A stretch of 9,871 bases of DNA from Lachnospiraceae bacterium (GTDB lineage Bacteria; Bacillota; Clostridia; Lachnospirales; Lachnospiraceae). A program made the position numbers and the translations under genes. The stretch spans positions 1 through 9,871 of the forward strand of contig JAFUKK010000139.1 of NCBI GenBank assembly GCA_017473665.1. The letters are read 5' to 3'. Under the pieces are notes generated by a model that had not been told where the DNA came from, searched no databases, and saw nothing but the letters and a program-made list of their open reading frames with translations. Shown in pieces: positions 1-6,173 of this stretch. Position 1 is the stretch's first letter; every line of letters starts with the position of its first letter.

Positions 1-27
1 TATAATAAGGAAGGTGGAAAAAAAGAA

Positions 28-1002
28 GTGAATGTGGGTGGAAAATATCGTGATTATAGGATTACCTGGCTGAAAATTGTTTTATCGGCAATTAGTGGTA
101 TTTTGCTGGCAGATGCATTGGAGTTGGAATATGCCATGTCAGCAGGAGTTATTGCCATATTGACTATACAGCCTACCAAAAAGGAAACCATCAGTACTGC
201 GTTAGGGCGGTTGTATGCTTTCTTAATCGCCCTATGTCTTGCCGGTATCAGCTTCAAATTGTTTGGGGTTACTTATACGGCCTATTTTCTTTTTTTGGTT
301 CTCTATATATTTATTTGTCAGGTTATGGGATGGCATAGTGCCATGGGGATGAATTCGGTATTGATTTCCCATTTTATTTCTTCCGGTAGTATGAGTGTAT
401 CAGCAGTACGAAATGAGGTAATGATTTTTGCCATTGGTGTGGGAATCGGCATTTTGGCCAATCTGCATTTGCGTAAAAGGGTGGAGACTATTGAACGACT
501 GATGGATGAGGCGGATGAGCAAATGATACAAATTTTGCGACTGATGGCGGTGCAGGTACGTGTTGCAGACCGGGTGGCAGAAATGGAAAAAAGTTTTCTG
601 CACATTAAGGAGCATATGGAAGAAGCCAAGGAGGTGGCAGAGGAGAACTATAATAATCAATGGTTCTGTGAAGATATTTATGATATGGAATATCTGAACA
701 TGCGGGAAAAACAGTGCCTTGTACTATACGAGATGTATAAAACCGTAAGGCTGCTGAAAACCGCACCTCATACGGCAGAGAAACTGGCGGAGTATTTGGA
801 GAAAATGGCAGATGTATTTGAAAGAAAAAACAATGGTCGGGACATGTTGTGTGAATTTGGCAAGCTGGATGTATATATGAAGGGGCGTCCCTTGCCGGTG
901 GAACGGGAGGAGTTTGAGGACCGGGCCAGATTGTTTGCCTTAATGAGGCATCTGGAGGAGTTTATTTATATCAAGATGGAATTTGCAGATAGGTTTGATT
1001 AA
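28..1002 (+). CDS. Aromatic acid exporter family (ArAE_1/DUF939) membrane protein
   Basis: The 324-residue protein has a hydrophobic N-terminal half with about four to five membrane segments (roughly residues 12-30, 36-49, 58-80, 84-100 and 130-147). The basic stretch LRKR (148-151) follows, then a long charged, helical and probably cytoplasmic C-terminal half (about 150-324). This layout, with the motif TIQPTKKET (46-54) after the second segment, matches the ArAE_1/DUF939 family with its C-terminal ArAE_1_C domain. Family members are related to the AaeB/FUSC-type exporters, and aromatic acid efflux is the assumed role; the true substrate is not shown by the sequence. The start is GTG at 28, chosen because AAGGAAGGTGG (7-17) sits 10 bases upstream. 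No ATG is available in frame there. The gene is complete, and its stop lies 5 bases before the palindrome at 1007. Its promoter is outside the window or too close to the edge to call. Confidence 0.85.
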   Translation: MNVGGKYRDYRITWLKIVLSAISGILLADALELEYAMSAGVIAILTIQPTKKETISTALGRLYAFLIALCLAGISFKLFGVTYTAYFLFLVLYIFICQVMGWHSAMGMNSVLISHFISSGSMSVSAVRNEVMIFAIGVGIGILANLHLRKRVETIERLMDEADEQMIQILRLMAVQVRVADRVAEMEKSFLHIKEHMEEAKEVAEENYNNQWFCEDIYDMEYLNMREKQCLVLYEMYKTVRLLKTAPHTAEKLAEYLEKMADVFERKNNGRDMLCEFGKLDVYMKGRPLPVEREEFEDRARLFALMRHLEEFIYIKMEFADRFD

Positions 1003-1006
1003 AAAG

Positions 1007-1030
1007 GCCGGGGTGTAGCTACACCCCGGC
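1007..1030 (-). terminator. Intrinsic terminator of the hydrogenase-MCP gene, possibly bidirectional
   Basis: A perfect 24-base palindrome has arms GCCGGGGTGTAG and CTACACCCCGGC, GC-rich at the base. Read on the minus strand it is followed by CCTTTTTAATC, giving a G+C stem plus five T's, 21 bases after the stop at 1051. On the plus strand it starts 5 bases after the exporter stop but is followed by TAATATCT, a poor T-tract. It therefore fits best as the minus-strand terminator and may stop plus-strand transcripts less efficiently. Confidence 0.85.
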
Positions 1031-1050
1031 TAATATCTGGACATAAAATT

Positions 1051-1596
1051 CTATTCGGTTAATTCGGTGAGTTTCTCCTGGACATTTTTGGACATGTCCT
1101 CTACTACCTTGGAGCTTGCTGAAATCTCCTCAGTAGCAGCTGCCAAGTTACTAACACGGTCATTTACCTGTTTTACCAGCGAACCTAAAAGGCTTGCCTG
1201 TTGCGCCAGATTTTCCAGGAATTTGCGGATTTCCACAGAATTTTTACTGGAGTCTTGGGCTGCTTCGCGACTGGATTCAGACAGCGTCTTAATCTGATCG
1301 GCTACCACTGCAAAGCCTCTGCCTGCTTCCCCGGCCCTGGCTGCTTCAATGGAAGCATTCAAGGATAAGAGATTGGTCTGGGATGCAATACCGAATATAG
1401 CATCGTTATTGGCTTCAATCATCACCAGGAACTTAGAGATACTATCTAATAACTGGGTCATTTGATCGCTGGCGGTATTAATATCTAACATTGCATGGGC
1501 AATTTCCGTACTTTCCTCGGCATTGCCCTCATTGCCTTGACTGAGGCCCTCCAGTGAGTCCATGATAATCCTGAAATCTTCACTGATTTCAACCAT
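1051..1596 (-). CDS. C-terminal part of split hydrogenase-sensor gene: MCP signalling domain
   Basis: This frame encodes 181 residues of a methyl-accepting chemotaxis protein cytoplasmic signalling domain. The highly conserved hairpin tip is clear: [20 protein letters not shown], then [19 protein letters not shown] helix with [16 protein letters not shown] follows near the end. In the family this tip binds CheW and the kinase CheA. There is no membrane segment and no periplasmic domain. ATG at 1594-1596 is only the first in-frame methionine and has no convincing ribosome site before it. The frame is open up to about 1650, so the stretch is better read as residues 469-649 of the upstream hydrogenase-like protein, joined after a frameshift. 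Inserting one base gives one continuous 649-residue gene (1051-2999). If the frameshift is real, this part is probably not made. Confidence 0.8.
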   Translation of the reverse strand: MVEISEDFRIIMDSLEGLSQGNEGNAEESTEIAHAMLDINTASDQMTQLLDSISKFLVMIEANNDAIFGIASQTNLLSLNASIEAARAGEAGRGFAVVADQIKTLSESSREAAQDSSKNSVEIRKFLENLAQQASLLGSLVKQVNDRVSNLAAATEEISASSKVVEDMSKNVQEKLTELTE

Positions 1597-2999
1597 AATT
1601 GCATCAATTTTCTGGGCATGTTCCAGCTTTCGATGGATTGTTTCTGTATCTTATCCGACAATTCCAAGGCCTTGGCGGTTTCTTTTACAGCAACATCCTT
1701 AGCATAGTGCACACAGTTTTCGCTGCAGTTAATATTATTGTAAATTGCTTCTGCCATGGAACGGCAGCTTTCATAACCACATGCGGAGCAGTCAATATGA
1801 CGCTTTTCAGCGGTATCTTTGTGCATGCTGTTAAAGATATCCTCCAGCTCTGCCATAGAGGGCTGCTTTAAGGTCACATCACCAGATTTATCCGTATATT
1901 TTCGGATAAAATCTTCCAGACGAAGATTCTTGAACTGGGCATTTAATGCGGCAAAACGTTTGGCAGGAGAAAGCTTTTGACCCCAGGCACCTTTACGCCC
2001 TTTGCTCTTTTCACGAATCTTTTGCAGATTCATCAGGATATCGTCTCCATGAGATTTGTCTTCTTCAATGCCGGTTCCGTAGAGACAGCCCTGAGAACAA
2101 TTGAGTGCATCTACCATGAAGGGGAGGGACTTACCTGCTTGAATTCGTTTTTGATAACCATGCAGATACTCGTACATATGCTTTTCGCCTTCGGCCTGAC
2201 GGATAAAAATATCATCTCCCAGGAACCAATATACATTTTCCTTTAAACCACCGGGCATGGGGTAAATGGAGCCAAGGCCATACTCAATTTCGTCCTTGGC
2301 AGCTTTTTGACCGGTCAGATGGTGCTGCTTAATATATTCGATTAAATGAGCAAAGGTTACATTATAAGAGATGTAGCCACCGCAGTTGGGGTCATCAATT
2401 TCATTTTTCTTAGCAATACAAGGGCTGATAAAGGCCAGCTTGTCTGGTATGTCCAGATACTTCTTGGCGTAGATGGCACTACTCATCATAGGACTGTGCA
2501 CAGGCATCAGCCGGGGAAGAAGATCGGGCATGTATTTCTCTATATAACCAACTACCGCCGGACAGGGCTGGGAGATACCGCCCAGAAATTTATGCTTGGT
2601 AATGTAGTTTAGATATGCCCAGGTGGTAATATCTGCGCCGAAGGACACGCTGATAATGCGGTTAACACCGGCTGTTTTCAGAATCCCCAGGTATTTTTCG
2701 TATTCATCGGGATAATTAGCCATAAAGGCGGGGGCTAATAGAATAGAGATTTTTTGTCCTTTTTTTAAATCTTCAAAAAAGCGTTCCGTATCATCCCGGA
2801 AAGAACGGGCCCCGTGTTTGCAGGCATCAAAGCAGGCTCCGCAGGCGATACAGGCATCACCGTTGACCTCAATGCTGGCCTTTCCGTCGGCCCCCACAAT
2901 GGCATGATTGGCGCCCTGTACCGGACAGACAGAGAGACATTTGTTACATGCTACGCATTTTTCATTGGTAAAAATTAATCCTTTGCTGATGTTGGACAT
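1485..2999 (-). CDS. [FeFe]-hydrogenase-like H2/redox sensor, N-terminal part of frameshifted hydrogenase-MCP gene
   Basis: ATG at 2999 is chosen because AAGGAGTG (3015-3008) lies 8 bases upstream; the nine residues before it are not needed. Domains: a two-cluster ferredoxin (C15, C18, C21, C25 and C50, C53, C56, C60); an [FeFe]-hydrogenase large-subunit domain (about 83-330); and a further 4Fe-4S module (C404, C407, C412, C425, C429) of the FeS type seen in RnfB. H-cluster motifs are SQPCP (C146), SPCIAKKNE (C194) and NCSQGC (C301, C305). All four cluster-ligating cysteines are therefore kept. Proline 145 replaces the proton-relay cysteine of catalytic TSCCP motifs, and the third motif is degenerate, which points to a sensor. 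No small subunit or maturase genes are nearby. The reading frame is lost after about residue 457, and residues 458-504 are out-of-frame sequence. The correct continuation is the MCP domain at 1051-1596. Confidence 0.85.
   Translation of the reverse strand: MSNISKGLIFTNEKCVACNKCLSVCPVQGANHAIVGADGKASIEVNGDACIACGACFDACKHGARSFRDDTERFFEDLKKGQKISILLAPAFMANYPDEYEKYLGILKTAGVNRIISVSFGADITTWAYLNYITKHKFLGGISQPCPAVVGYIEKYMPDLLPRLMPVHSPMMSSAIYAKKYLDIPDKLAFISPCIAKKNEIDDPNCGGYISYNVTFAHLIEYIKQHHLTGQKAAKDEIEYGLGSIYPMPGGLKENVYWFLGDDIFIRQAEGEKHMYEYLHGYQKRIQAGKSLPFMVDALNCSQGCLYGTGIEEDKSHGDDILMNLQKIREKSKGRKGAWGQKLSPAKRFAALNAQFKNLRLEDFIRKYTDKSGDVTLKQPSMAELEDIFNSMHKDTAEKRHIDCSACGYESCRSMAEAIYNNINCSENCVHYAKDVAVKETAKALELSDKIQKQSIESWNMPRKLMQLWLKSVKISGLSWTHWRASVKAMRAMPRKVRKLPMQC
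1597..1650 (-). other. Frameshift junction inside the hydrogenase-MCP gene
   Basis: The upstream frame must give way to the MCP frame here, because the MCP frame has a stop (TAA, 1653-1651) just before it. The likeliest site is the TTT run at 1628-1630 (AAA on the coding strand). One extra A would turn ATC GAA AGC TGG into ATC GAA AAG CTG G, giving the smooth helical join [15 protein letters not shown]. With that base, 1051-2999 becomes exactly 650 codons. No slippery heptamer of the X XXY YYZ kind is seen, so a mutation or sequencing/assembly error is more likely than programmed frameshifting. Confidence 0.8.
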
Positions 3000-3063
3000 G
3001 GATGTTTCACTCCTTATCATATGCATAATAATGTCTGTTTATTTTTTGATAAAGCTCTTTTTA

Positions 3064-3092
3064 ATTATACAATATAAGCTATTGTGTGTCAA
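3064..3092 (-). promoter_or_regulatory. Consensus sigma-A promoter of the hydrogenase-MCP gene
   Basis: On the minus strand TTGACA (3092-3087) is followed by exactly 17 bases and then TATAAT (3069-3064). Both hexamers are perfect and the spacing is ideal. Transcription would start near 3057, leaving a leader of about 57 bases before ATG 2999. No operator-like inverted repeat overlaps it that I can see. Confidence 0.85.
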
Positions 3093-3121
3093 ATTTTGAG
3101 CCCATATCAACAGGATGAAAC

Positions 3122-3150
3122 TTGTAAGGAATGGAATGATTTGGTATACT
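3122..3150 (+). promoter_or_regulatory. Promoter of the ABC transporter-Nudix operon
   Basis: TTGTAA (3122-3127, four of six matches to TTGACA), a 17-base spacer, then TATACT (3145-3150) preceded by TGG, which makes an extended -10 element. The expected start is near 3157, about 49 bases before ATG 3206. It is divergent from the hydrogenase-MCP promoter, and the -35 elements are about 30 bases apart. Confidence 0.65.
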
Positions 3151-3205
3151 TGATTAGGATTAAAGTGCCTAGAGTTTATGGCATAATGCAAGCGAGGAAA
3201 GATTT

Positions 3206-4177
3206 ATGAAGAAGAGATTTTGTAGTCTGATGATATTGGTTGGCGTATTGTTGGGAATAACCGGTTGTAGTGCTTCGCGCTCACAAGAGCCGGCGGAGAT
3301 TCGCATCGGTTGTATGAAAGGTCCCACTGCCATAGGTATGATACATTTGTTGGCCGACTCGGAGGCAGGGGAGACCATGAACCATTATGAATATACGATT
3401 GCAGGTACTGCAGATGAGATTAGTACTGCATTGATAAAGGGAGATATGGATATTGCAGCAGTTCCCTGTAATCTGGCCAGCGTTCTTTATAATAAAACCG
3501 AAGGGGAAATTGTAACGGTAGCTGTGACTACTCTGGGGGTATTGTATTTGGTGGAAGCAGGAGAGGCTATAGAGACTGTCACAGATTTAAAGGGTAAGAC
3601 CATTTATTCCACCGGACAGGGGACTACGCCGGAATATACTTTACGGTTTCTGTTAACAAGTGCAGGGCTGAATCCGGATACAGATGTGGATATCCAGTAC
3701 AAATCAGAGGCACCGGAAGTGTTGGCAGCCATGAATCAGAATCCGGAAGCCATTGACATGCTGACTCAGCCCTATAATACAGTGGCCTTGAAGGGTAATG
3801 AAAGCTACCGCATTGCGCTGGATGTAACAAAGGAGTGGGAAAAGCTCACCCAAGGAACTGTAGTGACGGGAGTATTGGTGGCCCGGAAAGAATTTTTGGA
3901 GACTCAGGCAGAGGCCTTTGAGAATTTTATGAAAGAGTATGAAGAATCTACAGAGTCAGCCAACCAAGAGGTGGAAACCACAGCGCAGCTACTGGAACAG
4001 TTTGATGTATTCAAGGCAGCCATCGCCAAGCAGGCCATTCCTTACTGTAACGTAACTTTTTTGCAGGGACAGGAGATGATGACTAAGGCAATGGGATATT
4101 TGAAGGTATTGTATGACCAGAATCCCAAGGCGGTAGGCGGTAAACTAGAGGAAGGAATGTTCTATATTGAAGAATAA
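3206..4177 (+). CDS. NitT/TauT-family ABC transporter substrate-binding lipoprotein
   Basis: The 323-residue protein starts with a lipoprotein signal peptide: KKR, a hydrophobic core, and the lipobox ITGC with the acylated cysteine at residue 21. The mature part is a type-II periplasmic-binding fold of the NMT1/THI5-SsuA-TauA group (COG0715). Family-like features are the opening IRIGCMKGPTAIGM, the GDMDIAAVP segment, and DLKGKTIYSTGQGTTPEYT in the middle. It would be anchored to the outer face of the membrane and hand its ligand to the permease encoded next. Relatives bind sulfonates, nitrate, pyrimidine precursors or other small molecules; the sequence does not say which. ATG 3206 is supported by GAGGAAA (3194-3200). 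It is first in a four-gene operon, and its last 11 bases overlap the permease gene. Confidence 0.85.
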   Translation: MKKRFCSLMILVGVLLGITGCSASRSQEPAEIRIGCMKGPTAIGMIHLLADSEAGETMNHYEYTIAGTADEISTALIKGDMDIAAVPCNLASVLYNKTEGEIVTVAVTTLGVLYLVEAGEAIETVTDLKGKTIYSTGQGTTPEYTLRFLLTSAGLNPDTDVDIQYKSEAPEVLAAMNQNPEAIDMLTQPYNTVALKGNESYRIALDVTKEWEKLTQGTVVTGVLVARKEFLETQAEAFENFMKEYEESTESANQEVETTAQLLEQFDVFKAAIAKQAIPYCNVTFLQGQEMMTKAMGYLKVLYDQNPKAVGGKLEEGMFYIEE

Positions 4178-4955
4178 AAAAGTATCAGTAAGGATTTCCA
4201 AAGGACTTCTATGTCCGGTATCCGTATTGCTTTGGCTGATAATATGGTTTTTGGCGGCAAAACAAATAAATAACGAGGTTTTTCTGCCCACACCGGGGTG
4301 GGTACTGCAGGTGCTTTGGGGAGAATTATTATTTTCCGTGGCATTCTGGAGAAGCTTGCTTACATCCCTGTTACATATCGGCACCGGATTTTTAATTGGG
4401 GCTGTGTTGGGGAGTTTGCTGGCAGTGGGAGCGGCCTTTAGCAGGTTGATGGAGCTGTTTTGCTGGTTCCCTATTAAGGTGTTAAAATCCGTCCCTGTGG
4501 CATCCTTTGTGATACTGATGTTGCTATGGCTGGATGCAGAGGCATTATCTGTTTTGGTGCCGGCTATGATCGTATTGCCCATTTTGTATATTAATACCCT
4601 AACAGGTATCCGGGAGACGGATAAAGGGTTGCTGGAAATGGCCCGATTGTTTCGGATTCCCTTTGGCAGACAGCTGTACCGTTTATATTTGCCTCAGGCC
4701 CTGCCCCATGTATGGGCAGGAGCGTCCCTGGCAGTGGGCCTGGCCTGGAAATCAGGAGTGGCGGCAGAGATTATCGGCCTGGCCAGACATTCCATTGGGA
4801 ATGAATTGTATCAGGCGAAGCTGTATTTTTTGACACCTGAATTGTTTGCCTGGACCATAGTGATTGTCTTGTTAAGCGTAGCATGCGAAGCCTTGTTTCA
4901 GTACATGCTTGGTAAGGGAAGCGGTATACCGAAAAATAATCGGGAGGCATTATGA
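4167..4955 (+). CDS. ABC transporter permease, NitT/TauT (SsuC-like) type
   Basis: The 262-residue integral membrane protein has about six helices (roughly residues 13-31, 65-90, 100-121, 125-145, 183-200 and 226-246). The cytoplasmic coupling loop (EAA-type) runs over about 148-182, with LLEMARLFRIPFGRQLYRLY followed by LPQALPHV, and ends in the SsuC-like GVAAEIIG (197-204). This is a binding-protein-dependent transport permease; it would act as a homodimer with the ATPase encoded next. The start is taken as TTG 4167, since AGGAAGGA (4149-4156) lies 10 bases upstream and the hydrophobic N-terminus follows at once. The start overlaps the end of the binding-protein gene, and the stop overlaps the next start as ATGA (4952-4955), so translation is probably coupled through the operon. 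Confidence 0.87.
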   Translation: MKNKKVSVRISKGLLCPVSVLLWLIIWFLAAKQINNEVFLPTPGWVLQVLWGELLFSVAFWRSLLTSLLHIGTGFLIGAVLGSLLAVGAAFSRLMELFCWFPIKVLKSVPVASFVILMLLWLDAEALSVLVPAMIVLPILYINTLTGIRETDKGLLEMARLFRIPFGRQLYRLYLPQALPHVWAGASLAVGLAWKSGVAAEIIGLARHSIGNELYQAKLYFLTPELFAWTIVIVLLSVACEALFQYMLGKGSGIPKNNREAL

Positions 4956-5530
4956 GTGGAATAGAATTTAGGAATGTGCACTTTTCCTATGGTGATAAAT
5001 GTATATGGGAAGGGCTGGATGTCATTTTCCCGGAGAGGCAGATAGCGGTGCTGATGGCACCCTCCGGGCGGGGGAAGACCACCCTGCTTTTTTTGGTGGC
5101 CGGTTTGGTGCAACCTCAGGCAGGGACTATTGTCTATCCCGGTGAGCATATGAGATGCTCCATGGTGTTTCAGGATGTGCGGCTGGTGGCAGGACTTAGT
5201 GTGCAACAGAATATCCGTTTGGTAAATCCGCAGATTTCTACAGAGCAGTTATCAGACTGCCTGAGGGAAATGGGATTAGTGGGCTATGAGAAAAAGAAAG
5301 TGTCCCATTTAAGTGGCGGAGAAAAGCAGAGAGTAGCCATTGCCCGGGCATTGTTGGCAGAATATGATTTATTACTGCTGGATGAACCTTTTGCCGGATT
5401 GGATGATGAAGTGAAGGAACGGGTAATTGAGGTGATTAAGACCAGAAGTCAGGGGAAGACGGTGCTCCTGGTGACTCATGACAGACAGGAGGCTACTCTT
5501 ATGGGAGGACAGATTTATGATAAATTCTGA
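4952..5530 (+). CDS. ABC transporter ATP-binding protein, short NitT/TauT type
   Basis: This nucleotide-binding subunit powers the importer encoded just upstream. Motifs in order: Walker A APSGRGKT (36-43), Q-loop glutamine 74, signature LSGGE (120-124), Walker B LLLLDE (140-145, catalytic E145), D-loop GLDD (149-152) and switch histidine H176 in LVTHD. All catalytic elements are present, although the first Walker A residue is alanine rather than the usual glycine. The protein has 192 residues, clearly shorter than the 240-260 usual for SsuB/TauB proteins. It ends about 16 residues after the switch histidine, so the C-terminal segment is missing. GGGAGG (4942-4947) supports ATG 4952. The end overlaps the Nudix start by 14 bases. 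The shortness may be natural rather than a truncation, because the downstream gene has a good ribosome site inside it. Confidence 0.88.
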   Translation: MSGIEFRNVHFSYGDKCIWEGLDVIFPERQIAVLMAPSGRGKTTLLFLVAGLVQPQAGTIVYPGEHMRCSMVFQDVRLVAGLSVQQNIRLVNPQISTEQLSDCLREMGLVGYEKKKVSHLSGGEKQRVAIARALLAEYDLLLLDEPFAGLDDEVKERVIEVIKTRSQGKTVLLVTHDRQEATLMGGQIYDKF

Positions 5531-6017
5531 TTGGGTGTTACCCCGTAATCTTACCACCCTGTGCTATATACAGCAGGAGGATGCCTATCTGATGCTGCAC
5601 CGGGTGAAAAAAGAGCAGGACATCAACAAGGATAAATGGATTGGTATCGGTGGACATTTTGAGCCAGGAGAAAGTCCCGAGGAATGTTTGCTGCGAGAGG
5701 TGAAAGAGGAGACGGGACTGACCCTGCATTCCTGGAGATTTCGCGGTATCATTACCTTTGTCACCGATTGTGGTGAGCCGGAATATATGTGTTTATATAC
5801 TTCCGAAGAGTTTGAAGGTCAGTTGATAGAATGCACGGAAGGCAATTTGGAATGGGTACCAAAGGATAAACTGAAGGAACTGGAACTTTGGGAGGGAGAC
5901 TATATTTTCTTGGATTTGCTGGAGCATAGAGAAGATTTCTTTTCCCTGAAGCTTCGATATGAAGGGGACAAATTGATAGAAGCAGTATTGGACGGGAGGC
6001 CGTTAGCTGTTTCGTAA
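5517..6017 (+). CDS. MutT/MutX-like Nudix hydrolase (probable 8-oxo-dGTP diphosphatase)
   Basis: The 166-residue protein carries a complete Nudix box, G-x5-E-x7-REVKEETGL, starting at GHFEPGE and ending in REVKEETGL. The conserved REVxEE residues coordinate the metal that activates water for pyrophosphate cleavage. The flanking features (TTLCYI at the start, LMLHRVKKEQDINKDKWIGI before the box, EGNLEWVP and LWEGDYIFLDLL after it) resemble streptococcal MutX, an MTH1-like enzyme that removes oxidised dGTP. That similarity is from memory and the substrate is inferred. ATG 5517 is chosen over an in-frame ATG at 5478 because GGGAGGA (5503-5509) sits 7 bases upstream and MutX-like homology begins right after. 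It overlaps the ATPase gene by 14 bases and so is probably co-translated with the transporter. A functional link to it is not obvious. Confidence 0.85.
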   Translation: MINSDWVLPRNLTTLCYIQQEDAYLMLHRVKKEQDINKDKWIGIGGHFEPGESPEECLLREVKEETGLTLHSWRFRGIITFVTDCGEPEYMCLYTSEEFEGQLIECTEGNLEWVPKDKLKELELWEGDYIFLDLLEHREDFFSLKLRYEGDKLIEAVLDGRPLAVS

Positions 6018-6102
6018 TTGGAAGATACAGCCGGGCTGTGAAGGATGGGCTAGGTGTCTCCGGGATGAGATAAGATTTTCAGTGGATTTATCCATGTATT
6101 AG

Positions 6103-6111
6103 TGCTATACT
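6103..6111 (+). promoter_or_regulatory. Probable extended -10 promoter of the iorAB-paaK operon
   Basis: TGC-TATACT forms an extended -10 element 63 bases before ATG 6174. The matching -35 position (6083-6088, TGGATT) is weak, as is common with extended -10 promoters. Transcription would start near 6118. The spacer 6018-6173 is the only sizeable gap before iorA and shows no convincing terminator for the preceding operon, so read-through is possible. Confidence 0.5.
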
Positions 6112-6136
6112 CATAATAGTTTGTCATTTTGAGGAA

Positions 6137-6153
6137 ATGGCCATAGGGGCCAT
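6137..6153 (+). repeat. Inverted repeat in the iorA leader
   Basis: ATGGCC (6137-6142) and GGCCAT (6148-6153) form 6-bp arms around a 5-base loop. They end directly before the iorA ribosome site AAGGAAAGG (6154-6162) and lie downstream of the predicted transcription start. It could be an mRNA hairpin beside the ribosome site or a regulator-binding site. Arms this short can arise by chance. Confidence 0.35.
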
Positions 6154-6173
6154 AAGGAAAGGTATTACATAAC

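Noticed and set aside
1..6. TATAAT at the window edge as -10 box for the exporter gene
   Set aside because: Transcription would start around 12-13, inside the ribosome-binding site at 7-17, and the -35 region is outside the window.
1597..1650. Programmed -1 ribosomal frameshift joining hydrogenase and MCP domains
   Set aside because: No X XXY YYZ slippery heptamer in the correct phase and no obvious stimulatory hairpin. AAA at 1630-1628 is too short, so a mutation or sequence error is simpler.
4145..4582. Minus-strand open frame of 145 residues opposite the permease gene
   Set aside because: Antisense shadow of the well-supported permease; no motifs and no ribosome site noted.
6027..6039. 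ACAGC-CGG-GCTGT hairpin as terminator of the Nudix operon
   Set aside because: The stem is only 5 bp and no T-tract follows.
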